A stretch of DNA of 64,000 bases, taken from positions 963,657-1,027,656 of the forward strand of contig NZ_OZ007039.1 of the NCBI RefSeq assembly GCF_963931675.1, given 5' to 3'. Below, piece after piece: positions 41,536 through 50,568 of the stretch; positions within the stretch are counted from its first letter, which is position 1, and each line of letters starts with the position of its first letter. The position numbers and the translations under genes were made by a program. Source of the stretch: an uncultured Alistipes sp. (GTDB lineage: Bacteria; Bacteroidota; Bacteroidia; Bacteroidales; Rikenellaceae). The notes beneath the pieces were generated by a model. It saw nothing but the letters and a program-made list of their open reading frames with translations, did no database searches and was not told the DNA's origin.

Positions 41536-43293
41536 ATGAAACATACGATCATCAATGCGTTGTTCCTCTCCGCAGCTATAGCCTGTATATCGTGCGAGGA
41601 CATGCTCGACTATCAGCCAAAAGACCGTCTCTCCCCGGATACCTATTTCAAGACGGAGACCGACTGCGAACTTTGGACAAACAATTACTACACCGTCTTC
41701 CCGTCCGCCGAGGGTATTTATAGCGAGCCTTACGATGTTATCGTGCGCGATGTGCTGGCCGACGAAATATCGGGAGTGCGCAAGCCCATGCCGACCGACG
41801 GTAACTGGAACTGGGAAAAGTTGCGTGAAATGAATTTCTTCCTTTCACGTGTATCACAAATCGAGGATGAGTCCGTACGACTTGAATACGAGGGTCTGAC
41901 CCGCTTTTTCCGGGCCTATTTCTACTTCGAGAAGGTCAAACGCTACGGCGATGTACCATGGGTGGACCGTCCGCTGGGTTCGGATGAAGAAGAACTGTAC
42001 AAAGGGCGCGATTCGCGCGAGTTGGTTATGGAGAAAGTAATGGAGGATGTGGATTTCGCCATCGCCAATCTGCCCGAGGTGCAGAATGTCTACCGCGTAA
42101 CCCGATGGACGGCTCGCGCTTTGAAGTCGCGTATCGCGTTATTCGAAGGGACATTCCGGAAATATCACGGGCTCGACGGATATGAAGAGTTTCTTCAGGC
42201 GTGCGTCAATGCTTCGGAGCCTTTCTTGACCGGGCCTTATTCGATTTACACGAGTGGCAGCACGCCTTATCAGGATCTTTTCACATCTCAGGATGCCATT
42301 GAGACAGAGATTATTTTGGCGCGGGCCTATACGTCGGCCATCAGCGGTATGACGCACGATGTCAACGGACACCTTACGGGTGCGACGATGGGACGTCCCG
42401 GCATGACGCGCAACGTGGTCAACATGTACCTCATGCGCGACGGATCACGCTACACGGATCAGGAGAACTATGCTATCAAGACATTTGTCGAAGAGTGCAA
42501 GAACCGCGATTTGCGCATGGCGCAGACACTCCGCACTCCGGGGTACAAACGAATCGGCGGCAGCAAGGAACTGGCTCCGGACCTTTCGCGCTCGACGACC
42601 GGATATCAACTTATCAAATATCTCACCGAAGAGAAATATGACGCAAACAAAGCCTCGACCAACGATATGCCTCTTTTCCGGTTGGCGGAGGTGCTGCTGA
42701 ACTATGCCGAAGCCAAGGCCGAACTGGGAACGTTGAAACAGGCGGACCTTGATAATACGATCCGGCCGTTGCGTGCTCGTGCCGGGTTACCCGACCTCGA
42801 CATGGAAGAAGCGAATGCGAATCCTGATCCTTATCTCTCCTCACCCGAAACGGGATATGCCAACGTGACCGGAGACAACAAGGGGGTCATTCTGGAAATC
42901 CGCCGCGAGCGGACGCTCGAAACTCCGATGGAGGGACTTCGTTACTGGGACATTATGCGTTGGAAAGAAGGCAAACGTTTCGAGAAGCCTATCGAAGGGC
43001 TTTACTTTCCCGGTACGGGTGAGTACGATCTTGACGGGAACGGGTCGGTTGACGTTTGCATATACGATACCGAGAAGGCTCCGGGAAACAGCGCCGACGT
43101 ACTTTACCTTAAATTAGGGACGGATATCGTTCTGAGCGGAGGAACGAGCGGCAATGTTTTGGCTCATAGTACACAGCAACGTACCTGGAACGAAGAGCGC
43201 GATTATCTTTACCCCATTCCGACCGATGATCGGGTGCTTACGCAGGGGGCTATTTCACAGAATCCCGGATGGAATGACGGACTGCCTTTTTAA
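41536..43293 (+). CDS. SusD/RagB-family surface lipoprotein
   Basis: A 585-residue lipoprotein lid of the SusC transporter. Lipobox CISC at ~residue 20, then MLDYQPKDRLSPDTYF and the TPR-like helical core (FFRAYFYFEKVKRYGDVPWV; MPLFRLAEVLLNYAEAK), C-terminal RERTLETPMEGLRYWDIMRW and NPGWN. Exposed on the cell surface to capture the glycan. Normal length and content for the family. Confidence 0.95.
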   Translation: MKHTIINALFLSAAIACISCEDMLDYQPKDRLSPDTYFKTETDCELWTNNYYTVFPSAEGIYSEPYDVIVRDVLADEISGVRKPMPTDGNWNWEKLREMNFFLSRVSQIEDESVRLEYEGLTRFFRAYFYFEKVKRYGDVPWVDRPLGSDEEELYKGRDSRELVMEKVMEDVDFAIANLPEVQNVYRVTRWTARALKSRIALFEGTFRKYHGLDGYEEFLQACVNASEPFLTGPYSIYTSGSTPYQDLFTSQDAIETEIILARAYTSAISGMTHDVNGHLTGATMGRPGMTRNVVNMYLMRDGSRYTDQENYAIKTFVEECKNRDLRMAQTLRTPGYKRIGGSKELAPDLSRSTTGYQLIKYLTEEKYDANKASTNDMPLFRLAEVLLNYAEAKAELGTLKQADLDNTIRPLRARAGLPDLDMEEANANPDPYLSSPETGYANVTGDNKGVILEIRRERTLETPMEGLRYWDIMRWKEGKRFEKPIEGLYFPGTGEYDLDGNGSVDVCIYDTEKAPGNSADVLYLKLGTDIVLSGGTSGNVLAHSTQQRTWNEERDYLYPIPTDDRVLTQGAISQNPGWNDGLPF

Positions 43294-43310
43294 TCTAAAA
43301 ACGAATCGAA

Positions 43311-44195
43311 ATGAAAACATTGAAAACGATAGCCTTGTTATTCTGCTTGGCAGCAGGTGCATCCGCCTGCCACGATCTGGAAGGGGACAATTCCGATTTT
43401 GATCTCGGATTTGCCTCCGGGAATGGCGGTTCAAATCCTTATGTCGATGGTTACGACCGGCTGGACAACTCCCTGCGCCTGGCAACCTACAATACTCATC
43501 GCTGCGAAGGGCCTATTACACAGGATCCGGACTATGATCGGGCGCACTACGACATGACGGCCAAGGTCATCAGCCTTGTGGCACCCGATGCCATTGCCCT
43601 TCAGGAACTGGATGAAAATACCTCTTGGCATCGTGTCTCGCAGATTGAGGAACTGGCGAAACGTACGGGAATGCATGCCACGTTCGGTCGTGCCATCGAC
43701 CAGCGGGGAGGGCAGTACGGCAACGGGATTCTCTCGCGCGAAGAGCCTCTCTCGACCGATATACTTTCCCTGCCAAACCCCGCTCAAACCGAAGCCCGCA
43801 TCGCTCTGGTAGCCGAATTCGAGCGTTTCGTCTTCATCGCCACGCACTTCTGTCACAAATCGGAGGTTAACCGTACGGAGGCTGCCAGGGAGCTGAATGA
43901 ATATGCCGCAGAACACTTCCAGACGTCGGACAAGCCAGTCTATCTGGCTGGAGACCTGAATCTGAACAGGACGACGTCGGATGCTTTCATTGAACTGCTC
44001 AAAAGCTGGAAAATCATCTCCTCGAATGACTACACGATGTCTACGGGAAACACCCGCATCGACTACGTTTTGGTTTACACAGGCAATCAGGCTTCTTATG
44101 AAGTACTCGGAGCAGCCGTTCCGACTTTCTCGGAGATCGATGTCTATACCGTCTCGGACCACCTGCCTGTTTTCGTAGACCTCAAGAAAGAGTAA
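43311..44195 (+). CDS. EEP-family phosphoesterase lipoprotein 2
   Basis: A 294-residue lipoprotein (lipobox SAC at ~residue 20) of the EEP superfamily. Catalytic motifs: LATYNTHRCEG, IALQELDENT, ATHFCHKSE, LAGDLNLNRT, RIDYVLVY and SDHLPVF, all intact. As a lipoprotein immediately after susD it is probably on the cell surface, where it could cut phosphodiester links in the substrate before uptake. Substrate inferred only. Confidence 0.86.
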   Translation: MKTLKTIALLFCLAAGASACHDLEGDNSDFDLGFASGNGGSNPYVDGYDRLDNSLRLATYNTHRCEGPITQDPDYDRAHYDMTAKVISLVAPDAIALQELDENTSWHRVSQIEELAKRTGMHATFGRAIDQRGGQYGNGILSREEPLSTDILSLPNPAQTEARIALVAEFERFVFIATHFCHKSEVNRTEAARELNEYAAEHFQTSDKPVYLAGDLNLNRTTSDAFIELLKSWKIISSNDYTMSTGNTRIDYVLVYTGNQASYEVLGAAVPTFSEIDVYTVSDHLPVFVDLKKE

Positions 44196-44220
44196 ATGCC
44201 CAATTAAAGACTGTGTTGTT

Positions 44221-46476
44221 ATGAACAAGATATTTTCAAATGCCCGGCGGTTTTTCGCACTGCTTTTCATACCGGTATTGGCCGCAGCATGCGTAAATCA
44301 AGATGTCGATCTTCCGAATGCGTCGCTTCGGGCCGATAAGACGCAGATTGCCGCCCCTGCCATGGAGTCGGATTTCACGGTCGCTCTTAAAGCCAACTGC
44401 AATTGGCAGGTCGTCATCGAAGACGAAGACGCTCAATGGCTTTCCATTTCCCCGAAAACAGGTCTGGGAAATGCCGACATTGTTCTTTCGCTTATGCCCA
44501 ATACCTCGACTGTTCGAGACGCGGAAGTGACGATTCGCTCTACCGACGATCCGTCGCAAACTCTGACGGTTTTCGTGAAGCAGTCCGCTCACGGCTCCTA
44601 TCTGACGATTGCTGAACTGCGCTCGTTGGCTTCGAACCTGACGGTCGGAACTCCCGAATATACCATTACGGAGGACAAAAAGATCTGCGCAATAGTCAAT
44701 ACGGCTGCCATTGGAGCAAACCTGCCTGGCGGAGTTTTCGGCATACAAGATGCCAAAGAACCCGGTTCGGGCATCCTCGTCCGCACGGAAGAGCTTTCGT
44801 GGAACGACTTCGGTGAAGAATTGGAAATTCCGGTTAAGGGTGCCGTGCTGACGCGCGATGAGAACGGAATACTCGAATTGCAACCCGCGGCCGATGCTGC
44901 CATAGTGCGGACCGAAACCTCGAATGTGCAACTCAGTCCGGTTGTCATCTCCCATGCCGATTATGCTGCCAATACCTACGAATCGATGTACGTCGCCTTA
45001 GAGACCGTGCAAGTTGTAGCTACGGAGTTGACCGCTACGATGGATGGGAGCGTGGAATTCCAGGATGAAGACAATGAACGTTACGCGGTTTACACATGGT
45101 CGGGTGCGGCGTTCGTCGGAGCCGCCGTGCCGACGGGTAGTGGCCGGCTGGCAGGTATTGCCTCCCTGGTGAAAGGCGAAGAGGTACTCTTGCCCGTCAC
45201 CGCGGAAGATTTCGCTCTTTCGGGAAACCGTTTCGGCGCCGCTTCGGGTATCCGACTGCCATATATCTTCTCGTTCAAGGCCAAAGGGACCTCGGATGCC
45301 GATGGCATGTACTATAATACGATGCGGATGTCTGACGGATCGACATGGACGAATTTCCTTTCGGCACCGCCGGCCAAACAGATTGTGGAGCCGAACGACG
45401 GATCGGGTGTCACGATGACCTTTTACAGGAGCAAGGCTTCGTCGAATGGTAATGAAAACAACGGGGTGCGGTTTAGGATTAATGCCGATGGGCTCGACAA
45501 CATCTTCTCGCTCCAGCTGTGGGGTACCGGAAAGCCCTATCCCTATGTATTGTTAACCTATCCGATTGCAGAAACGGTTTCCGGGACGTTGTGGCTTTCA
45601 TGCAGCGTTACGGGATCGAATTATGCCCCGCGCAACTATACCGTGCAAAGTTCGACCGACAACACGCTATGGGAAACATGCGGCGATTTGCTGATTCCTT
45701 CGGGCAAGCGTAACGTTCCGCATTTCTTCTCTGTGCCGGTGACACTGCACGAAACGCTTAGAAAAGGCTCTACGCTTTATATCCGCATCATGCAAAAAGA
45801 GGACATCCGCATAGGCGGCGATACGAATGCTACGGAAGGCGGCGAAGGTCGTCTGCACGCTGCGATAGTACTCGACCGGCCTTCATCCGATGTGACGACT
45901 TTCCCCGCCGGAGCAATTTATACCGAAGGTTTCGATCGGATCTACGGTGGTGTAGATTACTTGCTGGGAAGTGATAAACTGGTCAATATGAACGTCTTCT
46001 CGGGCGATGACATTTCGGATTGGGACGAAGCGGAAAAAGGCGGCTTGACCGGAGAGAACGTGAGTGCCCGTCCGGGTTACGTCCAGATCGGCCATGCACC
46101 GTTCCAGGCAACGCTGCCCAATGCCCTTTCCTGCCAAGTCGGTCAGTTGACCACTCCTGCTCTCTCGGCGTTGACCGAAGCGACGGATATCGAGGTGACG
46201 CTGAAAGCAATGGCCTATAAGACAGGGTCGATGATGGCCGATGCCAAAGACAAGGAGGGTGATATGACCAGCTTCAAGGTCGAAGTGATCGGTGGCGGCA
46301 CAATCGACGGTGAAACTTCAAAGGTGATATCGGGTATGAACTATCAGAGTTTCTCGGATTTCCGATTCCTGGTGAACGGAGCGACCTCCGCCACGCAATT
46401 GCGTTTCACGAGCGAAGCAGCCGAAGGCGGCTTTACGCGCTGGTTCCTCGATGATATATGTGTCGTAAAGCGTTAA
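44221..46476 (+). CDS. BACON/DUF5689-domain surface lipoprotein
   Basis: A 751-residue lipoprotein (lipobox AAC, ~residue 21). N-terminal BACON domain (~30-120, with SDFTVALKANCNWQV and WLSISPKTGLGNADIV), then a DUF5689 domain (~125-335, starting LTIAELRSLA), then two beta-sandwich, carbohydrate-binding-like regions to the end (RWFLDDICVVKR). No catalytic residues found. Likely surface glycan-binding protein of the PUL, in the usual slot after susCD. Ends just before a strong terminator. Confidence 0.82.
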   Translation: MNKIFSNARRFFALLFIPVLAAACVNQDVDLPNASLRADKTQIAAPAMESDFTVALKANCNWQVVIEDEDAQWLSISPKTGLGNADIVLSLMPNTSTVRDAEVTIRSTDDPSQTLTVFVKQSAHGSYLTIAELRSLASNLTVGTPEYTITEDKKICAIVNTAAIGANLPGGVFGIQDAKEPGSGILVRTEELSWNDFGEELEIPVKGAVLTRDENGILELQPAADAAIVRTETSNVQLSPVVISHADYAANTYESMYVALETVQVVATELTATMDGSVEFQDEDNERYAVYTWSGAAFVGAAVPTGSGRLAGIASLVKGEEVLLPVTAEDFALSGNRFGAASGIRLPYIFSFKAKGTSDADGMYYNTMRMSDGSTWTNFLSAPPAKQIVEPNDGSGVTMTFYRSKASSNGNENNGVRFRINADGLDNIFSLQLWGTGKPYPYVLLTYPIAETVSGTLWLSCSVTGSNYAPRNYTVQSSTDNTLWETCGDLLIPSGKRNVPHFFSVPVTLHETLRKGSTLYIRIMQKEDIRIGGDTNATEGGEGRLHAAIVLDRPSSDVTTFPAGAIYTEGFDRIYGGVDYLLGSDKLVNMNVFSGDDISDWDEAEKGGLTGENVSARPGYVQIGHAPFQATLPNALSCQVGQLTTPALSALTEATDIEVTLKAMAYKTGSMMADAKDKEGDMTSFKVEVIGGGTIDGETSKVISGMNYQSFSDFRFLVNGATSATQLRFTSEAAEGGFTRWFLDDICVVKR

Positions 46477-46485
46477 GATAAAACG

Positions 46486-46529
46486 AATAAGCCTGCACTG
46501 GAAACAACTTTCCGGTGCAGGCTTATTTT
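46486..46529 (+). terminator. Strong terminator after the BACON lipoprotein
   Basis: Eighteen-base arms AATAAGCCTGCACTGGAA / TTCCGGTGCAGGCTTATT (one mismatch) with a 6-nt loop and TTTT. Ends the main PUL transcript, separating it from the MFS and third EEP gene. Confidence 0.85.
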
Positions 46530-46544
46530 CATAAACAGATATTC

Positions 46545-47912
46545 ATGCCGATTTTTTCCTACTTTCGCAAAAGCGCGCCTTCGGCACCGTTCACGGGCGA
46601 CGACGCAGCACGCATGAAACTCTACAAAAAGCTCCGTTTCCAGAGCTTCATCGCCGGCACGGTCGGTTACAGCCTCTATTACGTCTGCCGTACGAGCCTC
46701 AATGTGGTCAAGAAGCCGATCCTCGAAAGCGGGGCGCTCGACGCCACGCAGCTGGGCATCATCGGCTCGGCGCTGCTGTTCGCCTACGCCATCGGCAAGT
46801 TCGTCAACGGATTCCTCTCCGACCACAGCAACATCAAGCGTTTCATGGCCGCGGGACTGTGCGTTTCGGCCGTCGCCAACCTGCTGGTCGGGGCGCTGGG
46901 CTTCGCCAATGGCGGGGGCATGGTCGGCAATATGACGCTTTTCATCGCCTTCGCCGTGATGTGGGGCGTCAACGGATGGTCGCAGTCGATGGGCGCGCCC
47001 CCGGCGATCATCGCCCTGTCGCGCTGGTATCCCCTGAGCAAGCGCGGCACCTACTACGGATTCTTCAGCGCCAGCCACAACCTCGGCGAGTTCCTTTCGT
47101 TCCTCTTCGTCGGGGCCGTCGTCGGCATCTTCGGCTGGCAGTGGGGCTTCGTCGGGTCGTCGGTGGCCGGGGTGTTGGGCGTGCTGGTGATCGTTTTCCT
47201 GTTGCACGACACCCCCGAATCGAAGGGCCTGCCTCCGATCGAGGTGCTGACCGGCGAGGAGTCCCCCGAGCAAAGCCACGACCACGGGTCCACCTCCGAA
47301 CTCCAGCGTTCGGTCATCCGCAACCCCTTCGTCTGGGTGCTGGCGTTGTCGAGCGCCTTCATGTACGTCTCGCGCTACGCCATCAACGGCTGGGGCGTGC
47401 TGTTCCTGCAAGAGGTCAAGGGATATTCGCTGGCCACGGCCACGCAGGTCATCTCGGTCAACGCCCTGCTGGGGATCGTCGGAACGGTCTTTTCGGGATG
47501 GCTGTCCGACACGCTGTTCCACGGCCGCCGCAACGTGCTGGCTTTCGGCTTCGGCGTGCTGAACACCGTCGCCCTGTGCCTGTTCCTCTACTCGGGCGAC
47601 AGCATGTTCGTCAACCTGTTGAGCATGGTGTTATTCGGCATGGCCATCGGGGTGCTGATCTGCTTCCTCGGCGGACTGATGGCCATCGACATCGTACCGC
47701 GTGAGGCCACGGGTGCCGCACTGGGTATCGTCGGAATGGCCAGCTACGTCGGCGCCGGGTTGCAGGACATCGTCAGCGGCTGGCTCATCAACTCGGGCAA
47801 GACGGTTACGGACGGTGTCACGACCTACGATTTCGACACGGCCACCATTTTCTGGATCGCGGCTTCGGCGCTGTCGTTCATTCTCGCACTTTTCGTTTCG
47901 AAGAAAAAGTAA
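46545..47912 (+). CDS. MFS organophosphate antiporter-type transporter (GlpT/UhpT family)
   Basis: A 455-residue, twelve-helix inner-membrane transporter of the organophosphate:phosphate antiporter family. The first helix carries the family arginine in YYVCRTSLNVVKKP, comparable with the YLVRKNF site of GlpT/UhpT; the second half has RYAINGWGVLFL. Likely substrate is a sugar phosphate or glycerol phosphate in exchange for phosphate. Its base composition is markedly more GC-rich than the flanking EEP genes, so it may have been added from a different source. The start was chosen at 46545 after the terminator. Confidence 0.85.
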   Translation: MPIFSYFRKSAPSAPFTGDDAARMKLYKKLRFQSFIAGTVGYSLYYVCRTSLNVVKKPILESGALDATQLGIIGSALLFAYAIGKFVNGFLSDHSNIKRFMAAGLCVSAVANLLVGALGFANGGGMVGNMTLFIAFAVMWGVNGWSQSMGAPPAIIALSRWYPLSKRGTYYGFFSASHNLGEFLSFLFVGAVVGIFGWQWGFVGSSVAGVLGVLVIVFLLHDTPESKGLPPIEVLTGEESPEQSHDHGSTSELQRSVIRNPFVWVLALSSAFMYVSRYAINGWGVLFLQEVKGYSLATATQVISVNALLGIVGTVFSGWLSDTLFHGRRNVLAFGFGVLNTVALCLFLYSGDSMFVNLLSMVLFGMAIGVLICFLGGLMAIDIVPREATGAALGIVGMASYVGAGLQDIVSGWLINSGKTVTDGVTTYDFDTATIFWIAASALSFILALFVSKKK

Positions 47913-47917
47913 TATAG

Positions 47918-48685
47918 ATGAAAAAAATTCTTTTTATACTATTTTGGGCCATAATTGCAAACGGCTGTTCTCAGAAGGAGATTGTCCTGAGGACAATGAC
48001 CTATAATACTTATAGCGGGCGTAATGCCGGAATCGAAGCTATTGCCGATGCAATTCGCCGCAACAATCCGGATTTGGTAGCTTTGCAGGAAGTTGAACGT
48101 TTTACTGAACTAAATCCCGGCGACACACCAGCCATATTGGCCGAGATGACGGGCTTGAAATACCATGCCTTCATCCATGCACTCGACATTCGTTCCGGAG
48201 GAGATTATGGGAATGTCATCCTCTCGAAATACCCGATTCTGGAAGAGCGTAGTTTCAGATTGGGAATACCGGGACGAGATTACATGAGGTCTTTTGGATA
48301 TGTCCGGATTCGTAAACAGGGACATGACATCTGTTTTGCCACGACGCATCTTGATCACAAAGCCGATGATTCTTTGCGGATAGCGCAAATTAGAGAAATA
48401 CTTCGCTTAACGGAGCATATCAATATCCCGATTATTTTGGGCGGAGATATGAATGCCCGACCGGAGGAGGCTCCGATTCAATTATTGGCATCCAAGTTTA
48501 ACGTGGGCAACTCTTGCTCGGAGCTGACGACCGACGATGACGGTGGAAAAACGATTGACTATTTGATGTATACTCCCGAGTCTGCTTTTGAAGTAATTTC
48601 TCATGAGGTAGATTATGCAGCCGCAAAAGCTTCGGATCATTATCCTGTTTTGGTAACTTTCAAATTGGCCTCTTTTTTTAACTGA
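47918..48685 (+). CDS. EEP-family phosphoesterase lipoprotein 3
   Basis: A 255-residue EEP enzyme with lipoprotein signal (lipobox NGC). Motifs: MTYNTYSGRN, ALQEVERFT, ATTHLDHKADDS, LGGDMNARPEE, TIDYLMY and SDHYPVLV are complete. It begins 5 bp after the transporter gene, so they are one unit: the pair would hydrolyse a phosphodiester or monoester and import the phosphorylated product. AT-rich compared with the transporter. Substrate unknown. Confidence 0.85.
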   Translation: MKKILFILFWAIIANGCSQKEIVLRTMTYNTYSGRNAGIEAIADAIRRNNPDLVALQEVERFTELNPGDTPAILAEMTGLKYHAFIHALDIRSGGDYGNVILSKYPILEERSFRLGIPGRDYMRSFGYVRIRKQGHDICFATTHLDHKADDSLRIAQIREILRLTEHINIPIILGGDMNARPEEAPIQLLASKFNVGNSCSELTTDDDGGKTIDYLMYTPESAFEVISHEVDYAAAKASDHYPVLVTFKLASFFN

Positions 48686-48713
48686 CACGGTAGGAATATT
48701 ATTCGTAATAACA

Positions 48714-49484
48714 TTATTCTCCTCTTAATCTCTTCACATCGTCGAGCAGTCTTTTTGCTTTGCGCTCCTTAACGGTCGCCCGCTCTAATTGTTTGGCTCG
48801 ATGCCTTACGGCTTCCTCGTATCGTTCGACTTGGTTTCGGACGGTATCGTGTATGGCTGTGTATTGCTCATCCCGGAATACCGTTTCCAACTCCGTCAAC
48901 TCCTTTTCGCCGATTTTCCCGCACATCTTCACGTAACGGTATTTCAGATCGTTGGCAGCCAACTGCCGATTATTCTCCGAAATTCGGTAGATGAATGCGG
49001 CTTGCAGGAAAATACCTCCCAGCATGGCGAACATCGTCAGAAATGTTTTCGAGGATTTAAGATCGAGCGTATAGATGTGGCGGTGTTCCTGCACAGGCAG
49101 GTTTTCGGGCATTGCCGCTGCTTCGACGGCTTGCCCTACCTGCTCGATCAATGTATGTGTCTGCCTGTTCTCCTTGTCGATCACCTCCAGTCTCCCAGCT
49201 AACTGTTGCAGCAGCATGTCGTATTTGTTAACGATCTCCCGTTCCTGCTCGGTTTTTATTCCGGGCAAGGCTGTATACCGTTGCAGGTGTTCGAGCAGTT
49301 GCGTAATCTGTTCCTGCGAAAGTTCCGCGGCCTCTATCAGTCGCTCGATCCGTTCCAGCTGCGTATTCTCCAAACCTGCGTTTCCTGCGCCGCCTGCTTT
49401 GGCGTTTTTGATGGCTTTGACAAGCGTTTCCTTGAGGTCTTCGTACATTTCGATCGAGAGGTCGATCTTATTTTCGTCGTTCAT
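48714..49484 (-). CDS. Mobilization-module coiled-coil membrane protein
   Basis: A 256-residue protein with acidic coiled-coil segments (~30-135, ~180-255) around one membrane helix (TFLTMFAMLGGIFLQAAFIY, ~155-174). Genes of this type regularly accompany Bacteroides mobilization genes. The function is unknown; bridging the relaxosome to the membrane is a plausible inference. It is separated from the relaxase-fusion gene by 24 bp and shares its direction. Confidence 0.65.
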   Translation of the reverse strand: MNDENKIDLSIEMYEDLKETLVKAIKNAKAGGAGNAGLENTQLERIERLIEAAELSQEQITQLLEHLQRYTALPGIKTEQEREIVNKYDMLLQQLAGRLEVIDKENRQTHTLIEQVGQAVEAAAMPENLPVQEHRHIYTLDLKSSKTFLTMFAMLGGIFLQAAFIYRISENNRQLAANDLKYRYVKMCGKIGEKELTELETVFRDEQYTAIHDTVRNQVERYEEAVRHRAKQLERATVKERKAKRLLDDVKRLRGE

Positions 49485-49508
49485 GGTTTTTGAGATTTTC
49501 TAATTCGG

Positions 49509-50465
49509 CTACAGTTTTATTTTGGCTCTTCTTTTCTGTTCTTCGAGTCTGCGGCGGTGCTCCATCGCAGCTATTGCCATCGCCTCGGCCGCAGCGTTGA
49601 GCAGCGCCGTGATTCGTGCTATATGCTCTTCGGGACTTTCTCCCGGCTTGCGCTGCAACTGCTCGGCGGACACTCCGACGGGCGAACCGGCCGGCGGCAG
49701 CGGAATACCCCCAGCCTTTTCGAGGTTTACCGATAGTGGCTCTTCGCGTGTACTGCCGCCGCCCATGCCACCGAACAGCCCTGCAAATGCCGAACGGTAA
49801 TTGCCTGCCGCCGCCGAGAGGTTCCCGAAGAGCGTGGCCCGGTGTTGGGTTTGTTGTTGAATATGGTTGAACCGGTTGTCGAGTTTCGTAAAGCTAAATG
49901 CCCGGTCGATCTTCGATCCGGAAAACTCGAAACCGTTTTTCGAGAAGAGGACACCCTGCCTGCGGTCGGTCGAGCCGCAATACTTGTAGTGAACGCCGAT
50001 GCCCTGTTCCTTTAATTTACCTTCCAACTCGTTCCAATTCTTGCATTTGGGCAGACAGCCTTTGATCGCATCGTGGATTTCGTATCTGGTCTTGTCGGGT
50101 TCGCGCAGCCGCTCCCGCTGTACGTCGTCCTTTCCCGGCGCGAGATATAGCCCGTGTTTCTCGATCAGCTCCCGGCATACCTTGGCATTGGCCAGCCGGG
50201 TCAGCTGGTTCAGATTCCGGGCGACGCCTTTCAGCTGGGCCATGAAATCCAGTTGTTCGCGGGTGATCCGCGCCGTTACCGTTCCTCGGTCGATCAGCTG
50301 GCGCAGCACTTCGGCAGGCGGTTGCCCTGCCTCGCGGCAAAGGGCCGAAAAGCGGAGTTTCCGTTCGGGACTGAGCCGGGTGCTGACGACATATCTGCGG
50401 ATGCGGCCGATGCCGACTTTCGGGCGCCCGCCCTGTTTGCTGTATGTTTTCTTCGGTGTTTCCAT
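49509..50465 (-). pseudogene. MobC-relaxase fusion lacking the relaxase catalytic domain
   Basis: An open 318-residue frame that looks like two joined mobilization genes. Residues ~1-95 (GRPKVGIGRIRRYVVSTRLS, RQLIDRGTVTARITREQL) match MobC-type relaxosome proteins. From ~100 on (HGLYLAPGKDDVQRERLREP, CLPKCKNWNELEGKLKEQGI, GVLFSKNGFEFSG) it matches the C-terminal half of Bacteroides MobB-type relaxases. The relaxase N-terminal part, with its catalytic tyrosine and HUH-like histidines, is absent. So an in-frame deletion seems to have fused mobC to the relaxase tail. Element 2 could then not nick its own oriT. Start at 50465 (METPKK) preferred over 50522. Confidence 0.7.
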
Positions 50466-50568
50466 GATAAGTGGTGTGTAAGCATTTTTTTGTTCAGACC
50501 AGCGGGATTTTACGGCGGCCACCGGGTAAGGCGGAGTTTTCGTCTACGAAAACACAACCTTGCCTTTC

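Noticed and set aside
46473..47522. 349-aa minus-strand frame under the MFS gene
   Set aside because: Antisense shadow, charged low-complexity content without a family.
31926..48685. PUL as native chromosomal locus beside two small elements
   Set aside because: Both-end arm repeats and att cores enclose it, so cargo is the simpler reading; not proven without an empty-site strain.
49509..50522. Intact relaxase
   Set aside because: Frame is open but lacks the catalytic N-terminal domain, so it was not called a functional relaxase.
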